Positions 9,700-18,415 of a stretch of DNA of 64,000 nucleotides are shown in pieces. Numbering within the stretch: position 1 is the first letter of the stretch; each line of letters starts with the position of its first letter. The position numbers and the translations under genes are program-made. Source of the DNA: Anaerolineae bacterium (GTDB taxonomy: Bacteria > Chloroflexota > Anaerolineae > 4572-78 > J111). Below the pieces are notes generated by a model. It was not told the DNA's origin. It saw nothing but the letters and a program-made list of their open reading frames with translations, and did no database searches. The DNA is taken from contig JAKLJP010000038.1 in NCBI GenBank assembly GCA_023151115.1, forward strand, positions 1-64,000, given 5' to 3'.

Positions 9700-10320
9700 T
9701 TAACTCAATCGTTGATTCTTCAATTTTTGCAGGGCTGTTACACAACGCTTCAAGCTTTCCGAATGATGAATAGCAACTTCAGGACGCCACGTATAGTCTG
9801 ATGAAAGCACAAATTCGATGAGTCTGGCGGTGTAGCCAGGGCCTACACGACCCCCGCTTCCCTGACGAGGTACAATTTCTTGCCGGAGAGCTTTTCGATG
9901 GCTAAGTCGCGCTAAGTTTATTAAGGTTGTTTTGGGGTCTATTTCCAAATCTGGGTTCGGAGGAATTTTAGTCGGTGAAATGCCCAAGTAGGCAGCTAAA
10001 TGCTCTGCATCAGCTAATAACCAGGATTCAATGGCTCGAACAGCCACACGAAAGCACATCCCGCTCATTGGTTCTGGAAGTGTATTACGAACAAAATCAG
10101 AAGCGCAGAGTGTATCTCGATCCAAATCAACAACAGCTAACCAAGCCCCAAAGCGGGCAGCTTGATTATAGTTTGGAAGGCGTTTGAGCAGGTCAGATTT
10201 ACCATGTTTACCATATACAGTCCCACACTCTAGCCCTGCATACTCAAGTACACGCCGAATGATTACCTCATCCGTATCACCCTCAACAAGCAGGTTGACC
10301 ACTAGAGTTGGCAGTATCAT
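9700..10320 (-). CDS. TOPRIM-like protein (DUF4276-type), partner of the adjacent ATPase
   Basis: The 206-residue protein has a TOPRIM-like fold signature: a strand followed by VEGDTDE (residues 12-18) and a later VVDLDRD (63-69), which would supply the acidic metal-binding residues. It resembles the DUF4276 group often found beside SMC/OLD-type ATPases. Its start lies 6 bp after the end of the ATPase gene, so the two are surely co-transcribed. By analogy with two-gene ATPase-plus-TOPRIM defence modules (AbiL, PARIS), it is probably the nuclease effector. That role is inferred. Confidence 0.75.
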   Translation of the reverse strand: MILPTLVVNLLVEGDTDEVIIRRVLEYAGLECGTVYGKHGKSDLLKRLPNYNQAARFGAWLAVVDLDRDTLCASDFVRNTLPEPMSGMCFRVAVRAIESWLLADAEHLAAYLGISPTKIPPNPDLEIDPKTTLINLARLSHRKALRQEIVPRQGSGGRVGPGYTARLIEFVLSSDYTWRPEVAIHHSESLKRCVTALQKLKNQRLS

Positions 10321-10326
10321 TCTCTA

Positions 10327-11472
10327 CTAATCACCGAATAGAGATAATTGCCTGGCATCCGGTGGTCTTGTACGCGGGATAACAACTTCGGCTGCGGTTA
10401 AACCTGCTTCTAACAACTGGCGAACCTCGGCAATCTCTGCGCCGACCTGTACCTCACTGCCCTCTTCTGAGGGAATAAATAATAACACTTCATCCGCAGC
10501 AATGCCTTCATCCCGCAATATATCACTACTATGAGTACTCAAAAGAACCTGTCGAACTGCGCGTTTACGTCCACGTTGGACGTGAAGCATTAACTGTGGC
10601 ACGTAGCGTACAATTTCAGGATGTAGAGATAATTCTGGTTCCTCCAGTAGAATAGGGCCGCTCCCTTCTAACAATGACCAAAGTAAACCCATTAAACGTA
10701 ACGTGCCATCTGAAAAATCGGCTTCAGTCTGCCAAGCCCCTTTAGGACGCCAGTGTTTATAATTACCATACAGATGAGGAACTCCTCGCTCATCTCGTTC
10801 CAGCTTTAGCTCATTTAAATTTGGAACCGCAATTTTGAGCGCAGCCAGAATACGACGTAAACGGGCCTCACGTGTATGTTTTTGGGCATTGGCTATCTGT
10901 TCTAAGAAATCGCCCCCATAAGGATCAGCGCGCCGCCCTAATAAACGCTCAGGGTCTCGAATTAGCTGTGGCACCAGATGATAATAATTTACTGAGGCAA
11001 AAAATTCTGCAATCTCACGAAATTCAACATTAGCGATGGTTTGTTCCAAATGAGTCTGGCGGAGGCGTTGCTGATCGGTCTTATCTGAGTCTTCAGGACG
11101 ATCCAGGATCAATTGATCACCTCGCCAAACTTTTTCTTCCTTAAGAATAGGCCGGCGCTGATTATCCTGAGTAAATGCAATCTTATAACGCCATACAAGG
11201 ACTTCTTCCTCTTGTAAATCAACTTGAATAGTAATATCTGTAGATGGATGTCGGGCGGAAAGGCTGCGAATACGAGAAACTCCGCCTCGACTCTCAATAG
11301 ACTTTTGAAAGCCGCCGCCTGACATAACAATGTCTCTTAAAAAACGAAACACATCCAAGAAGTTAGATTTTCCAGACGCATTTGGTCCCACCAGAAATGC
11401 CCGATTTTGCAATGCTACGTCAATACGCCCAAAATTTCGCCAGTTCTCCAGTAATATCCTTGAAAATCTCAT
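10327..11472 (-). CDS. SMC/OLD-like AAA ATPase of a two-gene module
   Basis: A 381-residue ABC-class ATPase with Walker A GPNASGKSN at residues 29-37, the signature-helix region near the middle, Walker B in GPILLEEPELSLHPE, and the switch segment LLSTHSSDIL. This is the AAA_21/AAA_15 layout of OLD-, RloC- and AriA-like proteins, without an attached nuclease domain. I chose ATG 11472, which has GAGG about 10 bp upstream, over a longer frame. The nuclease function appears to be supplied by the TOPRIM gene immediately downstream. A phage-defence role is inferred from the pairing. Confidence 0.8.
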   Translation of the reverse strand: MRFSRILLENWRNFGRIDVALQNRAFLVGPNASGKSNFLDVFRFLRDIVMSGGGFQKSIESRGGVSRIRSLSARHPSTDITIQVDLQEEEVLVWRYKIAFTQDNQRRPILKEEKVWRGDQLILDRPEDSDKTDQQRLRQTHLEQTIANVEFREIAEFFASVNYYHLVPQLIRDPERLLGRRADPYGGDFLEQIANAQKHTREARLRRILAALKIAVPNLNELKLERDERGVPHLYGNYKHWRPKGAWQTEADFSDGTLRLMGLLWSLLEGSGPILLEEPELSLHPEIVRYVPQLMLHVQRGRKRAVRQVLLSTHSSDILRDEGIAADEVLLFIPSEEGSEVQVGAEIAEVRQLLEAGLTAAEVVIPRTRPPDARQLSLFGD

Positions 11473-11554
11473 AACTTTAATTCCTCGCTTGCTAAACCTA
11501 GTATAGCATACATTTTTTTCTGGTGGCAATAACTTTGACTGATCCTACACTATA

Positions 11555-11585
11555 AAAATAATCAAAACCCCGCCGAAGCGGGGTT
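11555..11585 (-). terminator. terminator downstream of the patatin gene
   Basis: A perfect 8-bp stem AACCCCGC / GCGGGGTT with loop CGAA is followed on the minus strand by a T-rich tract. It separates the patatin gene from the ATPase gene. Confidence 0.85.
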
Positions 11586-11615
11586 ATCCAGAAATCACAG
11601 CCTGTCAAAGCCCTA

Positions 11616-12767
11616 CTAAATATCAAACTCCGGCGGAAAATGGGCTTCCTTCATCTGCACAGCCGCGGCGGTTGTGCCCAGGTTAGCCAGTTGGACTACA
11701 TTCTTGGGTTGGTCCATCGCCGTCAAGCCCTTAACCACTTCCTCTTCTAATTCGACGCCGATATGCTCTTTGATCCAGGCCGAGTCAAAGCGCACGTTGT
11801 AGCGCAGGTAAGAGAGGAACTTTTGCCCGCCCAGGAAATCATCGCTCAGGTTGCCGATTTCGCTGTTGATCCGCACTGCTGTGGGGCTGTCGGACATCCA
11901 TTGCAGCAGGGTTTGGCCCAGCCAATCGCACTCGCTCATCAACCCCAGCAGCGACTGCCCGGCTAACTGCACTGCCGGCATTCTGATCACCTCCTCAGCG
12001 GTCAATTTGGCCCTGACATAGCCGGTACCGACCGAAACCAGCAGCAGCTTGTCCACACCCACCGGCCAATTGAAACCATACCCTTTAATCGTTGCCAGCA
12101 TAAACAGTTGCAGCGAGGGGTTATTAAAGGCGCTGACCCCGCCATCCACAAACGCACCCTCTACCCCCTGAGCCACCGGGAATCGCTCTGGCTGAAAGTA
12201 ATGTGGCGCAGCGGTACTGGCTCGCACGACTTGCCGCACCAAAAAGTCTCGATTGGGAATCGCCGTGCTGTCGGGGCCAACCGGGTTAAAATATTTGCCC
12301 TGAGGATTATTGTAGATCACCCAGGGGCTGCCGGTATCAAAGCGTTTGGTCATGATCATCAAACCGGTCTTTAATTCCTCGCTGCCCAGAGTGTGTTCGC
12401 CAAAGTGCTCGGTCAAAGCTTCAATTAAAGGCCCCTCTGGAAATTTAGCCGAAAACAGGCCCAGGCTCAGAAATGGTTTTTTGAAAACTTCGCTGGCCAG
12501 AGTGCGGTAAATATCCTGAAGCTTTTCCACTTTAAAGCCCAGGGCCAGCCCCGCGGCGATAATCGAGCCGGTCGAAGTGCCCCCGATCAGATCAAAATAG
12601 TCACTCAGAACAAAATCGGGATCATTGCCATAGCGGGTGCGTAACATATCCTCCAGGCGTTTGAGGTAGCCCAGGGTCAGGATACCGCGAATACCACCGC
12701 CATCGAGCGCCAGAATCCGTTTAGGCCCCGGCCCAAAGAGATGTTCATCACGTGTTTTGTGTTCCAC
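11616..12767 (-). CDS. patatin-like phospholipase
   Basis: A 383-residue patatin-family acyl hydrolase. The oxyanion motif DGGGIRG is at residues 22-28, the nucleophile elbow GTSTG has Ser65, and the catalytic Asp is in VDGGVSAFNNPS near residue 210. The Ser-Asp dyad is complete. It starts with GTG 12767 behind GGGGAGG. No signal peptide is visible, so it is probably cytoplasmic. It lies directly upstream of the ATPase-TOPRIM pair but is separated from it by a terminator. Patatins serve as membrane-damaging effectors in some defence systems (CapV), but this one has no visible cyclase partner; lipid turnover is equally possible. Confidence 0.88.
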   Translation of the reverse strand: MEHKTRDEHLFGPGPKRILALDGGGIRGILTLGYLKRLEDMLRTRYGNDPDFVLSDYFDLIGGTSTGSIIAAGLALGFKVEKLQDIYRTLASEVFKKPFLSLGLFSAKFPEGPLIEALTEHFGEHTLGSEELKTGLMIMTKRFDTGSPWVIYNNPQGKYFNPVGPDSTAIPNRDFLVRQVVRASTAAPHYFQPERFPVAQGVEGAFVDGGVSAFNNPSLQLFMLATIKGYGFNWPVGVDKLLLVSVGTGYVRAKLTAEEVIRMPAVQLAGQSLLGLMSECDWLGQTLLQWMSDSPTAVRINSEIGNLSDDFLGGQKFLSYLRYNVRFDSAWIKEHIGVELEEEVVKGLTAMDQPKNVVQLANLGTTAAAVQMKEAHFPPEFDI

Positions 12768-13066
12768 TATTTTGACCTCCCCTTGAAGTTACTTATTGAA
12801 AGTAGTTACAGTATAACATACCTTACCTTTTGCTGGCAATAGGCTGCGCCTAATGAGTTTTGACTGCAAGCAAAATTCGGTACTGTGTTGGAGGGCTGGA
12901 GGATTGGAAGGTTCGCATCATTCTGTCCAATCTTCCAAACTTCCAGGTCTTACTGAATCTGGTCGTCAAAATTTATTAGATTTGACACCAGGCCAAAAAT
13001 CTGTTATTCTTTTGCCACAAAGTTGCAGTGACGCACAATTGTATCAATTATCCCCTCTTTTATTCC
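12768..13066. other. divergent intergenic region with degenerate hairpin
   Basis: About 300 bp between the patatin gene and the SorC-type regulator. It holds a degenerate tandem hairpin of GGAGGATTGGAAGG units pairing with CCAATCTTCCAAACTTCC (about 12888-12946), followed by a good promoter for the regulator. No further gene is supported. Confidence 0.6.
12982..13010 (+). promoter_or_regulatory. sigma-70-like promoter of the sugar regulator
   Basis: TTGACA at 12982-12987 and TATTCT at 13005-13010 are separated by 17 bp. The regulator ATG is 57 bp downstream. Confidence 0.6.
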
Positions 13067-14023
13067 ATGAACAGCGAACAGGTTTTGCAAATTGCCAGGC
13101 TTTATTACGAGCAAAACAAAACTCAAGAAGAGATTGCGCAAGGGTTGTTAGTCTCTCGTTCAACGGTCTCACGGGCGTTAAGAGCAGCCAGGGAACGAGG
13201 CTATATTCGCACTTTTGTAGTGGCTCCTGCCACTTCTGCCCCACGTTTAGAAGCCTGGTTCCGCCAGCGTTTCAATTTGCAGCACGTGGTGATTGTGCCC
13301 GGCCGCGGCAGCACCCCCGACATTTTAGACTCGGTGGGGCAAACGGTGGCGACCTACCTGGATTACATTATCTCTGAACAGGCTGTTTTGACCGTAGCCG
13401 GCGGCAGAACCTTACTGGCCGTCAGCAAACAATTACGCCCGGCCCACCGGCCCCAGGTAACGATTGTGCCGGCCATGGGCGGCTGGGTCGGCGACTCGGC
13501 CATCAGCGCCAACGAGGTGGTGCGAGAATTTGCTGTACGCTGGAATGCCCAGGCCGAACTGCTTTTTGCGCCGGCCATTGTTTCCGATGAAATTGCCCGC
13601 CAGGCGTTGTGGCGGGAAGAGGGGATTCATCTCACCCTTCAAAAAGCCAGGCAGGCCAACATTGCTTGTATCAGTCTGGCGGGCATTAGACCGGACCCAA
13701 ACGGTTTGCATCATCATTACATCAGAAGCAGCGGCCGGCTGGCCGACGAGGACCAACGGCAATTGTTGGCCCTGGGAGCAGTGGGGGAAACCTGTGCTCA
13801 ATTTTTTGATGCCGAGGGCCGGCCGATTGATGTTTGGAATCAAGCCAAAACGATTGCCCTGACCTATCAGGATTTGAGGAATATACCGACGGTGATTATG
13901 GTGGGAGCCGGTATGGAAAAGGCGCAGGCTTTTCTGGGGGCTTGTCGGGCCGGTTTTATTACCGTGTTGATTATTACGGAAGAGTTAGCCCAGAAAATCG
14001 AACAACTGGATCAAATTGCTTAA
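13067..14023 (+). CDS. SorC/DeoR-type sugar-binding transcriptional regulator
   Basis: A 318-residue regulator. Residues about 5-55 are a helix-turn-helix (KTQEEIAQGLLVSRSTVSRALRAA) and the remainder is the SorC-type sugar-phosphate-binding domain (SEQAVLTVAGGRTLLAV, VVPAMGG-like segment, ending GAGMEKAQAFLGACRAG). ATG 13067 gives the normal SorC N-terminus; an upstream TTG in the track lacks an RBS. It is the first gene of the sugar-import island in the same orientation, so it probably controls that operon in response to a phosphorylated sugar. The ligand is not known. Confidence 0.88.
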   Translation: MNSEQVLQIARLYYEQNKTQEEIAQGLLVSRSTVSRALRAARERGYIRTFVVAPATSAPRLEAWFRQRFNLQHVVIVPGRGSTPDILDSVGQTVATYLDYIISEQAVLTVAGGRTLLAVSKQLRPAHRPQVTIVPAMGGWVGDSAISANEVVREFAVRWNAQAELLFAPAIVSDEIARQALWREEGIHLTLQKARQANIACISLAGIRPDPNGLHHHYIRSSGRLADEDQRQLLALGAVGETCAQFFDAEGRPIDVWNQAKTIALTYQDLRNIPTVIMVGAGMEKAQAFLGACRAGFITVLIITEELAQKIEQLDQIA

Positions 14024-14066
14024 GATCACGGATTAAATTACCTGAAAAGTAACGTAGAGGTTACAG

Positions 14067-15584
14067 ATGACAGGTCCATTACTCTTAGAAATGCGCGGCA
14101 TCACCAAAATTTTCCCCGGCGTCCAGGCGCTCTCCGAGGTAGATTTTGATTTGCAGCCGGGCGAAGTCCACGCTTTGCTGGGCGAAAATGGGGCCGGCAA
14201 ATCCACCCTTATGCGCATCCTCTTTGGCGTCCACCAAAAAGACGCCGGCCAAATTCTGGTTAACGGCCAGGAAGTCGCCATCCGCAATCCTCATCACGCC
14301 CAACAACTTGGCATTTCGATGGTCCACCAGGAGCTCAACCTGGTCGCCTCGATGAATGCGGCGCAGAATATCGCCCTGGGGCGGGAGAAGTATTCCCTGC
14401 CGGGGGTCATCAAGTGGTCTGCGGTTTATAACGAAGCCCAGGAACACCTGGCCCGGCTGGGCGTGGACATCAATATGCGCGTGCCGGTTCGCCATTTGAG
14501 TGTGGCCCAGCAGCAGATGATTGAAATTGCCAAAGCCCTTTCCTGGAACGCTAAAGTGTTGGTGATGGATGAGCCAACTTCCGCGTTAACCCCGCATGAG
14601 ATTGACCAGCTTTTTCAACTGCTCAACCGGCTAACAACTCAAGGCGTCGGCGTCGTTTTTATCAGCCATCGTATGGAAGAAATTTTCTCCCTGGCCCACC
14701 GGGTAACGGTGCTGCGAGATGGGCGTAAAGTTGCCAGTTGGCCGGTCAAAGAAGTGGGCATGAACCAACTGGTCCAGGCGATGGTCGGGCGCAGCGTCAA
14801 TCAACTCTTCCCGAAGGTGGCAACGGAACGAGGCGGTGAGGCTGTCCGGGTGGAAGGCTTGCAGCGCCACCATGTGCTGCGGAATATCTCCTTTACCGCT
14901 TATCAGGGTGAAATCCTGGGGATTGCCGGACTGGTCGGCTCCGGGCGCACTGAGTTGGCCCGCGCTATTTTTGGGGCCGACCCCATTGACGCCGGAACCA
15001 TTTATATTAAAGGTAAACCTGCCCCCATTCGCTCCCCCCAACAGGCTATCCGGCGCGGGCTGGGTTTTTTGACCGAAGACCGCAAAACCCAGGGGCTGGT
15101 GTTGGTTATGACGATGGAAAGCAATCTGGCGCTGCCCGTGTACGATTTACTCTCCCGTTTTGGCGTTATCCGCCGTGAGAAACGGCGGCAGTTGGCCGCC
15201 GAAACCATCGAACGCCTGAAAATCCGGCCGCCGCTGCCCGACCGGCAGGCCCGCTACTTTAGCGGCGGCAATCAACAAAAGGTTGTTTTGGGCAAATGGC
15301 TGGCCCGTGAAACCGATATTCTGATTTTTGATGAACCCACCCGCGGCATAGATGTTGGGGCCAAAGCCGAAGTTCACCAATTGATGAACGACTTGGCCCG
15401 CGCCGGCAAATGTGTGATTATGATTTCGTCCGAACTGCCGGAGATATTGAACATGAGCGACCGCATCCTGGTGATGCGCGAAGGCCGGCTGGTGGCCGAG
15501 TTGAGCCGCCAGGAGGCCAGCCAGGAGTTAGTGATGGAATATGCCACCGGCGTGCGAGCGCCCACAGGAGAAATGCAGCCATGA
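14067..15584 (+). CDS. rbsA: sugar ABC transporter ATP-binding protein
   Basis: A 505-residue double ATPase of the RbsA/XylG/MglA type that powers monosaccharide import. The N-terminal domain has GENGAGKSTLMR, LSVAQQQMIEIAKAL and VLVMDEPTSAL. The C-terminal domain has the degenerate Walker A GLVGSGRTELAR and an intact SGGNQQKVVLGKWL and IFDEPTRGIDVG. The last 4 bp overlap the permease start (ATGA), indicating coupling. The actual sugar cannot be read from this subunit. Confidence 0.95.
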   Translation: MTGPLLLEMRGITKIFPGVQALSEVDFDLQPGEVHALLGENGAGKSTLMRILFGVHQKDAGQILVNGQEVAIRNPHHAQQLGISMVHQELNLVASMNAAQNIALGREKYSLPGVIKWSAVYNEAQEHLARLGVDINMRVPVRHLSVAQQQMIEIAKALSWNAKVLVMDEPTSALTPHEIDQLFQLLNRLTTQGVGVVFISHRMEEIFSLAHRVTVLRDGRKVASWPVKEVGMNQLVQAMVGRSVNQLFPKVATERGGEAVRVEGLQRHHVLRNISFTAYQGEILGIAGLVGSGRTELARAIFGADPIDAGTIYIKGKPAPIRSPQQAIRRGLGFLTEDRKTQGLVLVMTMESNLALPVYDLLSRFGVIRREKRRQLAAETIERLKIRPPLPDRQARYFSGGNQQKVVLGKWLARETDILIFDEPTRGIDVGAKAEVHQLMNDLARAGKCVIMISSELPEILNMSDRILVMREGRLVAELSRQEASQELVMEYATGVRAPTGEMQP

Positions 15585-16567
15585 CCACCGAAAACATTGA
15601 AGCCCCCGTCCGCACTGAGACCAGTGGGACAAGCACCCTGAGTTGGTTGGGCCAGCTTTTAGCCCGTTACGGCATCGTACTGGCGTTTCTGGCGCTGTGT
15701 CTGGTGTTGTCGTTTCTATCGCCCTACTTTTTAACTACCAAGAATCTGTTAAATGTGCTGCTGCAAGCCTCCATCAACCTGGTGATTGCCATCGGCATGA
15801 CCTTTGTCATTACCTCCGGCGGCATTGATCTCTCGGTCGGCTCGATTGTGGCGGTCGCCGGCATGGTCATGGCCGATGTCGTTTCCCGCGACATGGGGTT
15901 GGGGTTGGCCGTATTCCTGGCCCTGTTGGTGGGAACCTTATGCGGCTGGCTCAATGGCATGTTGATTACCCGGCTGCGCTTGCCGCCGTTTATTGTCACC
16001 CTGGGCACGATGAGCATGCTGCGCGGCGTGGCTTTGATTTATAACGACGGCAAACCTCTTTACGGGCTACCTCAAAAAGACCTGAAGGTTATCTCCGGCG
16101 ATCTGGCCTCGATCCCCATCCCGGTCATCATTGCTCTGGTGGTGGCGCTGTTGGCTCATTTTGTGCTGCGCAACACCGTAATTGGCGAGTACACCACCGC
16201 CATTGGCGGTAACGAGGAAACGGCCCGCCTGTCCGGGATTGATGTCCGCCGCTTCAAAGTCATCATCTACTCCATCAGCGGCCTGATGTGCGGCCTGGCC
16301 GGCGTTATTTTGACCGCCCGCCTCTCCGCCGCCGAACCCATCGCCGGGGTGATGTATGAATTGGATGCCATCGCCGCCACCGTGATGGGCGGTACCAGCC
16401 TGACCGGCGGGGAAGGAACCGTCTTCGGGACCATCATCGGTGCACTGCTGATGGGCGTCCTGCGGAACGGTCTAAACCTGCTCAATATCCAATCCTATTA
16501 TCAACAGTTGGTGATTGGCGGCGTCATCGTGCTGGCCGTCGCCGTAGATAAGCTGCGGAAACGGTAA
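15581..16567 (+). CDS. rbsC: sugar ABC transporter permease
   Basis: A 328-residue inner-membrane permease of the RbsC family, with about 8-10 hydrophobic segments and the family motifs ITSGGIDLSVGSIVA, NGMLITRLRLPPFIVTLGTMSMLRG and the cytoplasmic EAA-like segment AIGGNEETARLSGID. ATG 15581 has AGGAG upstream and overlaps the rbsA stop codon. The 57 further upstream codons open in this frame lie inside rbsA and are not used. Confidence 0.95.
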   Translation: MTTENIEAPVRTETSGTSTLSWLGQLLARYGIVLAFLALCLVLSFLSPYFLTTKNLLNVLLQASINLVIAIGMTFVITSGGIDLSVGSIVAVAGMVMADVVSRDMGLGLAVFLALLVGTLCGWLNGMLITRLRLPPFIVTLGTMSMLRGVALIYNDGKPLYGLPQKDLKVISGDLASIPIPVIIALVVALLAHFVLRNTVIGEYTTAIGGNEETARLSGIDVRRFKVIIYSISGLMCGLAGVILTARLSAAEPIAGVMYELDAIAATVMGGTSLTGGEGTVFGTIIGALLMGVLRNGLNLLNIQSYYQQLVIGGVIVLAVAVDKLRKR

Positions 16568-16680
16568 CGAATGAAAATGTCATGGCGAGGCCGGAGGGCG
16601 AAGCAACCCCCATCTCTGAGGTAGGACGCTACGCGGCTTCGCTAACGCTCGCAGTGACATGACAGTTATTTTTACAGGAG
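16568..16680. repeat. REP-like palindrome downstream of the permease
   Basis: The stretch 16577-16663 begins ATGTCATGGCGAGG and ends CTCGCAGTGACATGAC, giving matching ends in inverted orientation with a folded middle. It resembles dispersed REP-like elements built on TGTCAT...GCGAG. Confidence 0.55.
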
Positions 16681-16796
16681 TGTTCACGAGCCTGACGGCA
16701 CACCACCGACGCGAAGCGTGAAAATGGAGTGCAAGGCCTTGCCTTGCGACTTGGCAAAGCAAGCTTTGCACCCCAGCAGCCTATTTTCTAAGGAGG
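16681..16796 (+). repeat. RBS-terminated dispersed repeat, copy A
   Basis: This repeat runs from a TTCACGAGCCTGACGGCA-like segment through an AATGGAGTGCAAGGC...GCTTTGCA palindrome to CTATTTTCTAAGGAGG. Close copies lie at 20361-20478 and, inverted, at 25378-25480. It stands upstream of the binding-protein gene. Confidence 0.75.
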
Positions 16797-16906
16797 TGAA
16801 ACACAAAAACCACACAAGCTCAAGCAGCAAACAAAAGTTGATCACTGCTACCCATTCACTTTTTGTTGAAGCACAACAACTTTTTACTTTCAATGCGGAG
16901 GATAAG

Positions 16907-17932
16907 ATGAAAACAATTAAATATCACTTGTATCTGACCACGGTTCTGGCTTTGGCTGCTTCGGTTTTGCTGGCGTTGGCTCTGCTGGCCGCCGCGCCGA
17001 TCAGCCCGGTTCAAGCCCAGGAAGGCACAGCGGAAGCCACCGAGGAAGCCATGGAAGGTACGGAGGCCCTGACTCCGACCTACAAAATCCTGGCGGTGGA
17101 AAAAACCCTCATCAACGAGCACTGGCAGATTATGCAAAAGGGCTACGAATGGGCCGCCAAGCGCTATAATGTGGCCATAGACGTGGTGTCGGTACCGACG
17201 GAAGCCGACACGGCGGCACAACTGGATTTGGTTGAGTCCTCGCTGGCCAAAGGTTATGACGCCATCGCCGTCTCGCCCATCTCGCCCAACAACCTCAATC
17301 CGGCTCTGGCCTCGGCCACCGAAATGGGCATTCCCATCGTCAACGTGGATGAACTCATCCCCGAAGATGTGGCTAAAGACGCCGGCATCAACATCACCAC
17401 CCGCATCGCCTCCAACAACTACTATGCCGGGGTGCTGGCGGCTCAGTATATGCTTGACAACCTGCCCGCAGGCTCCCAGGTCGCCGTCATCGAAGGCATT
17501 GCCGGCAACTCCTCCGGCACGGCTCGGCGCGATGGCTTTGTCGAAACCATCGAAGCCAGCGGTGCATTGGAAATCGTGGCCAACCAGGCCGCCGATTGGG
17601 ACCGGGCCAAAGCCAATGCTGTCACCACCAACATCCTGCAAGCCAATCCCGACCTGGCCGGCATCTACTTTGCCAACGACACGATGGCCCTCGGTGGGGT
17701 CGAAGCGGTCGAAGCCGCCGGCTCCGAAGGACTGATCCTCATCGGCACCGACGCCATTCCCGAAGCCACCCAAGCCGTCGCCGATGGCCGCCTCACCGGC
17801 ACCGTCGCCCAGTTCCCACGCGAGATGGCTTTCCTGGCCGTGGAAAACCTGATCAAAATCCTCGAAGGGCGGCCTGTCGCGCCCCGAATTGACGCGCCGA
17901 TCAAGTTACTGCTGGCCGCCGACGTTCAATAG
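16907..17932 (+). CDS. sugar ABC transporter substrate-binding protein
   Basis: A 341-residue periplasmic binding protein of the ribose/galactose type (Peripla_BP_4). Residues 1-37 are a Sec signal peptide ending near PVQAQ, followed by a short Glu/Thr/Ala-rich linker (about 38-52). The mature fold shows VEKTLINEHWQIMQKGYEWAAK, FANDTMALGGVEAV and IGTDAIPEA. No lipobox Cys is seen. GGAGG 8 bp upstream fixes ATG 16907. Codon 16718 in the same frame lies inside a dispersed repeat and is not used. It is the third component of the importer. Confidence 0.93.
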   Translation: MKTIKYHLYLTTVLALAASVLLALALLAAAPISPVQAQEGTAEATEEAMEGTEALTPTYKILAVEKTLINEHWQIMQKGYEWAAKRYNVAIDVVSVPTEADTAAQLDLVESSLAKGYDAIAVSPISPNNLNPALASATEMGIPIVNVDELIPEDVAKDAGINITTRIASNNYYAGVLAAQYMLDNLPAGSQVAVIEGIAGNSSGTARRDGFVETIEASGALEIVANQAADWDRAKANAVTTNILQANPDLAGIYFANDTMALGGVEAVEAAGSEGLILIGTDAIPEATQAVADGRLTGTVAQFPREMAFLAVENLIKILEGRPVAPRIDAPIKLLLAADVQ

Positions 17933-17935
17933 TTC

Positions 17936-18058
17936 AATATAGTACGTGGTGCGTGGTATTCTAAGCACCACGCGCTATGAGTTCCAGAGTTAAATTTGTC
18001 AAAACGTGTTGCGTGTTGCGTCTTCCGTTTAGGTTACGCAAGACGCAACACGTATCTA
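17936..18058. repeat. two hairpins made of short degenerate repeats
   Basis: The first hairpin is CGTGGTGCGTGG...CCACGC (about 17943-17974). The second pairs ACGTGTTGCGT with ACGCAACACGT (about 18002-18051). They resemble the 7-mer hairpins found between other operons here. Confidence 0.65.
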
Positions 18059-18070
18059 AACAGGCTAACC

Positions 18071-18397
18071 ATGATTTACGAATTAAGAGTCTACGAGGTC
18101 TTTCCCGGTAAAATGGAAGCCCTGCACCGCCGCTTTGAGGAAGTCACCGTTCCCTTGTGGCAGCGGCTGGGAGTCACCATCGTGGGCTTTTGGAATACGG
18201 TGATTGGGCCATCGCACAATCAACTGGTCTACATTCTGGCCTTTGAAAGCCTGGCCCGGCGCGAAGAAATCTGGCAACAATTCAAAAATGATCCGGCCTG
18301 GCTGGCCGCCCTGGCCGAAACGGAAAAAGATGGGCCGCTGGTCAAGCAGATTAGCAATTCATTCATGACGCCCACTACTTATTCACCTCTGCAATAA
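18071..18397 (+). CDS. NIPSNAP family protein
   Basis: A 108-residue single-domain NIPSNAP/dimeric alpha-beta-barrel protein (IYELRVYEVFPGKMEALHRRF...VGFW...LVYILAFESLARREEIWQQF). These often occur in catabolic operons but their biochemical role is poorly defined. The start is ATG 18071; the upstream in-frame codons lie in a hairpin repeat. The next gene begins 18 bp downstream. Confidence 0.88.
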   Translation: MIYELRVYEVFPGKMEALHRRFEEVTVPLWQRLGVTIVGFWNTVIGPSHNQLVYILAFESLARREEIWQQFKNDPAWLAALAETEKDGPLVKQISNSFMTPTTYSPLQ

Positions 18398-18415
18398 AAT
18401 TTTTAAGGATTTTCA

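Noticed and set aside
11616..12767. Patatin as the effector of a CBASS system
   Set aside because: No nucleotidyltransferase, HORMA or ubiquitin-like genes lie nearby, and a terminator separates it from the ATPase-TOPRIM pair.
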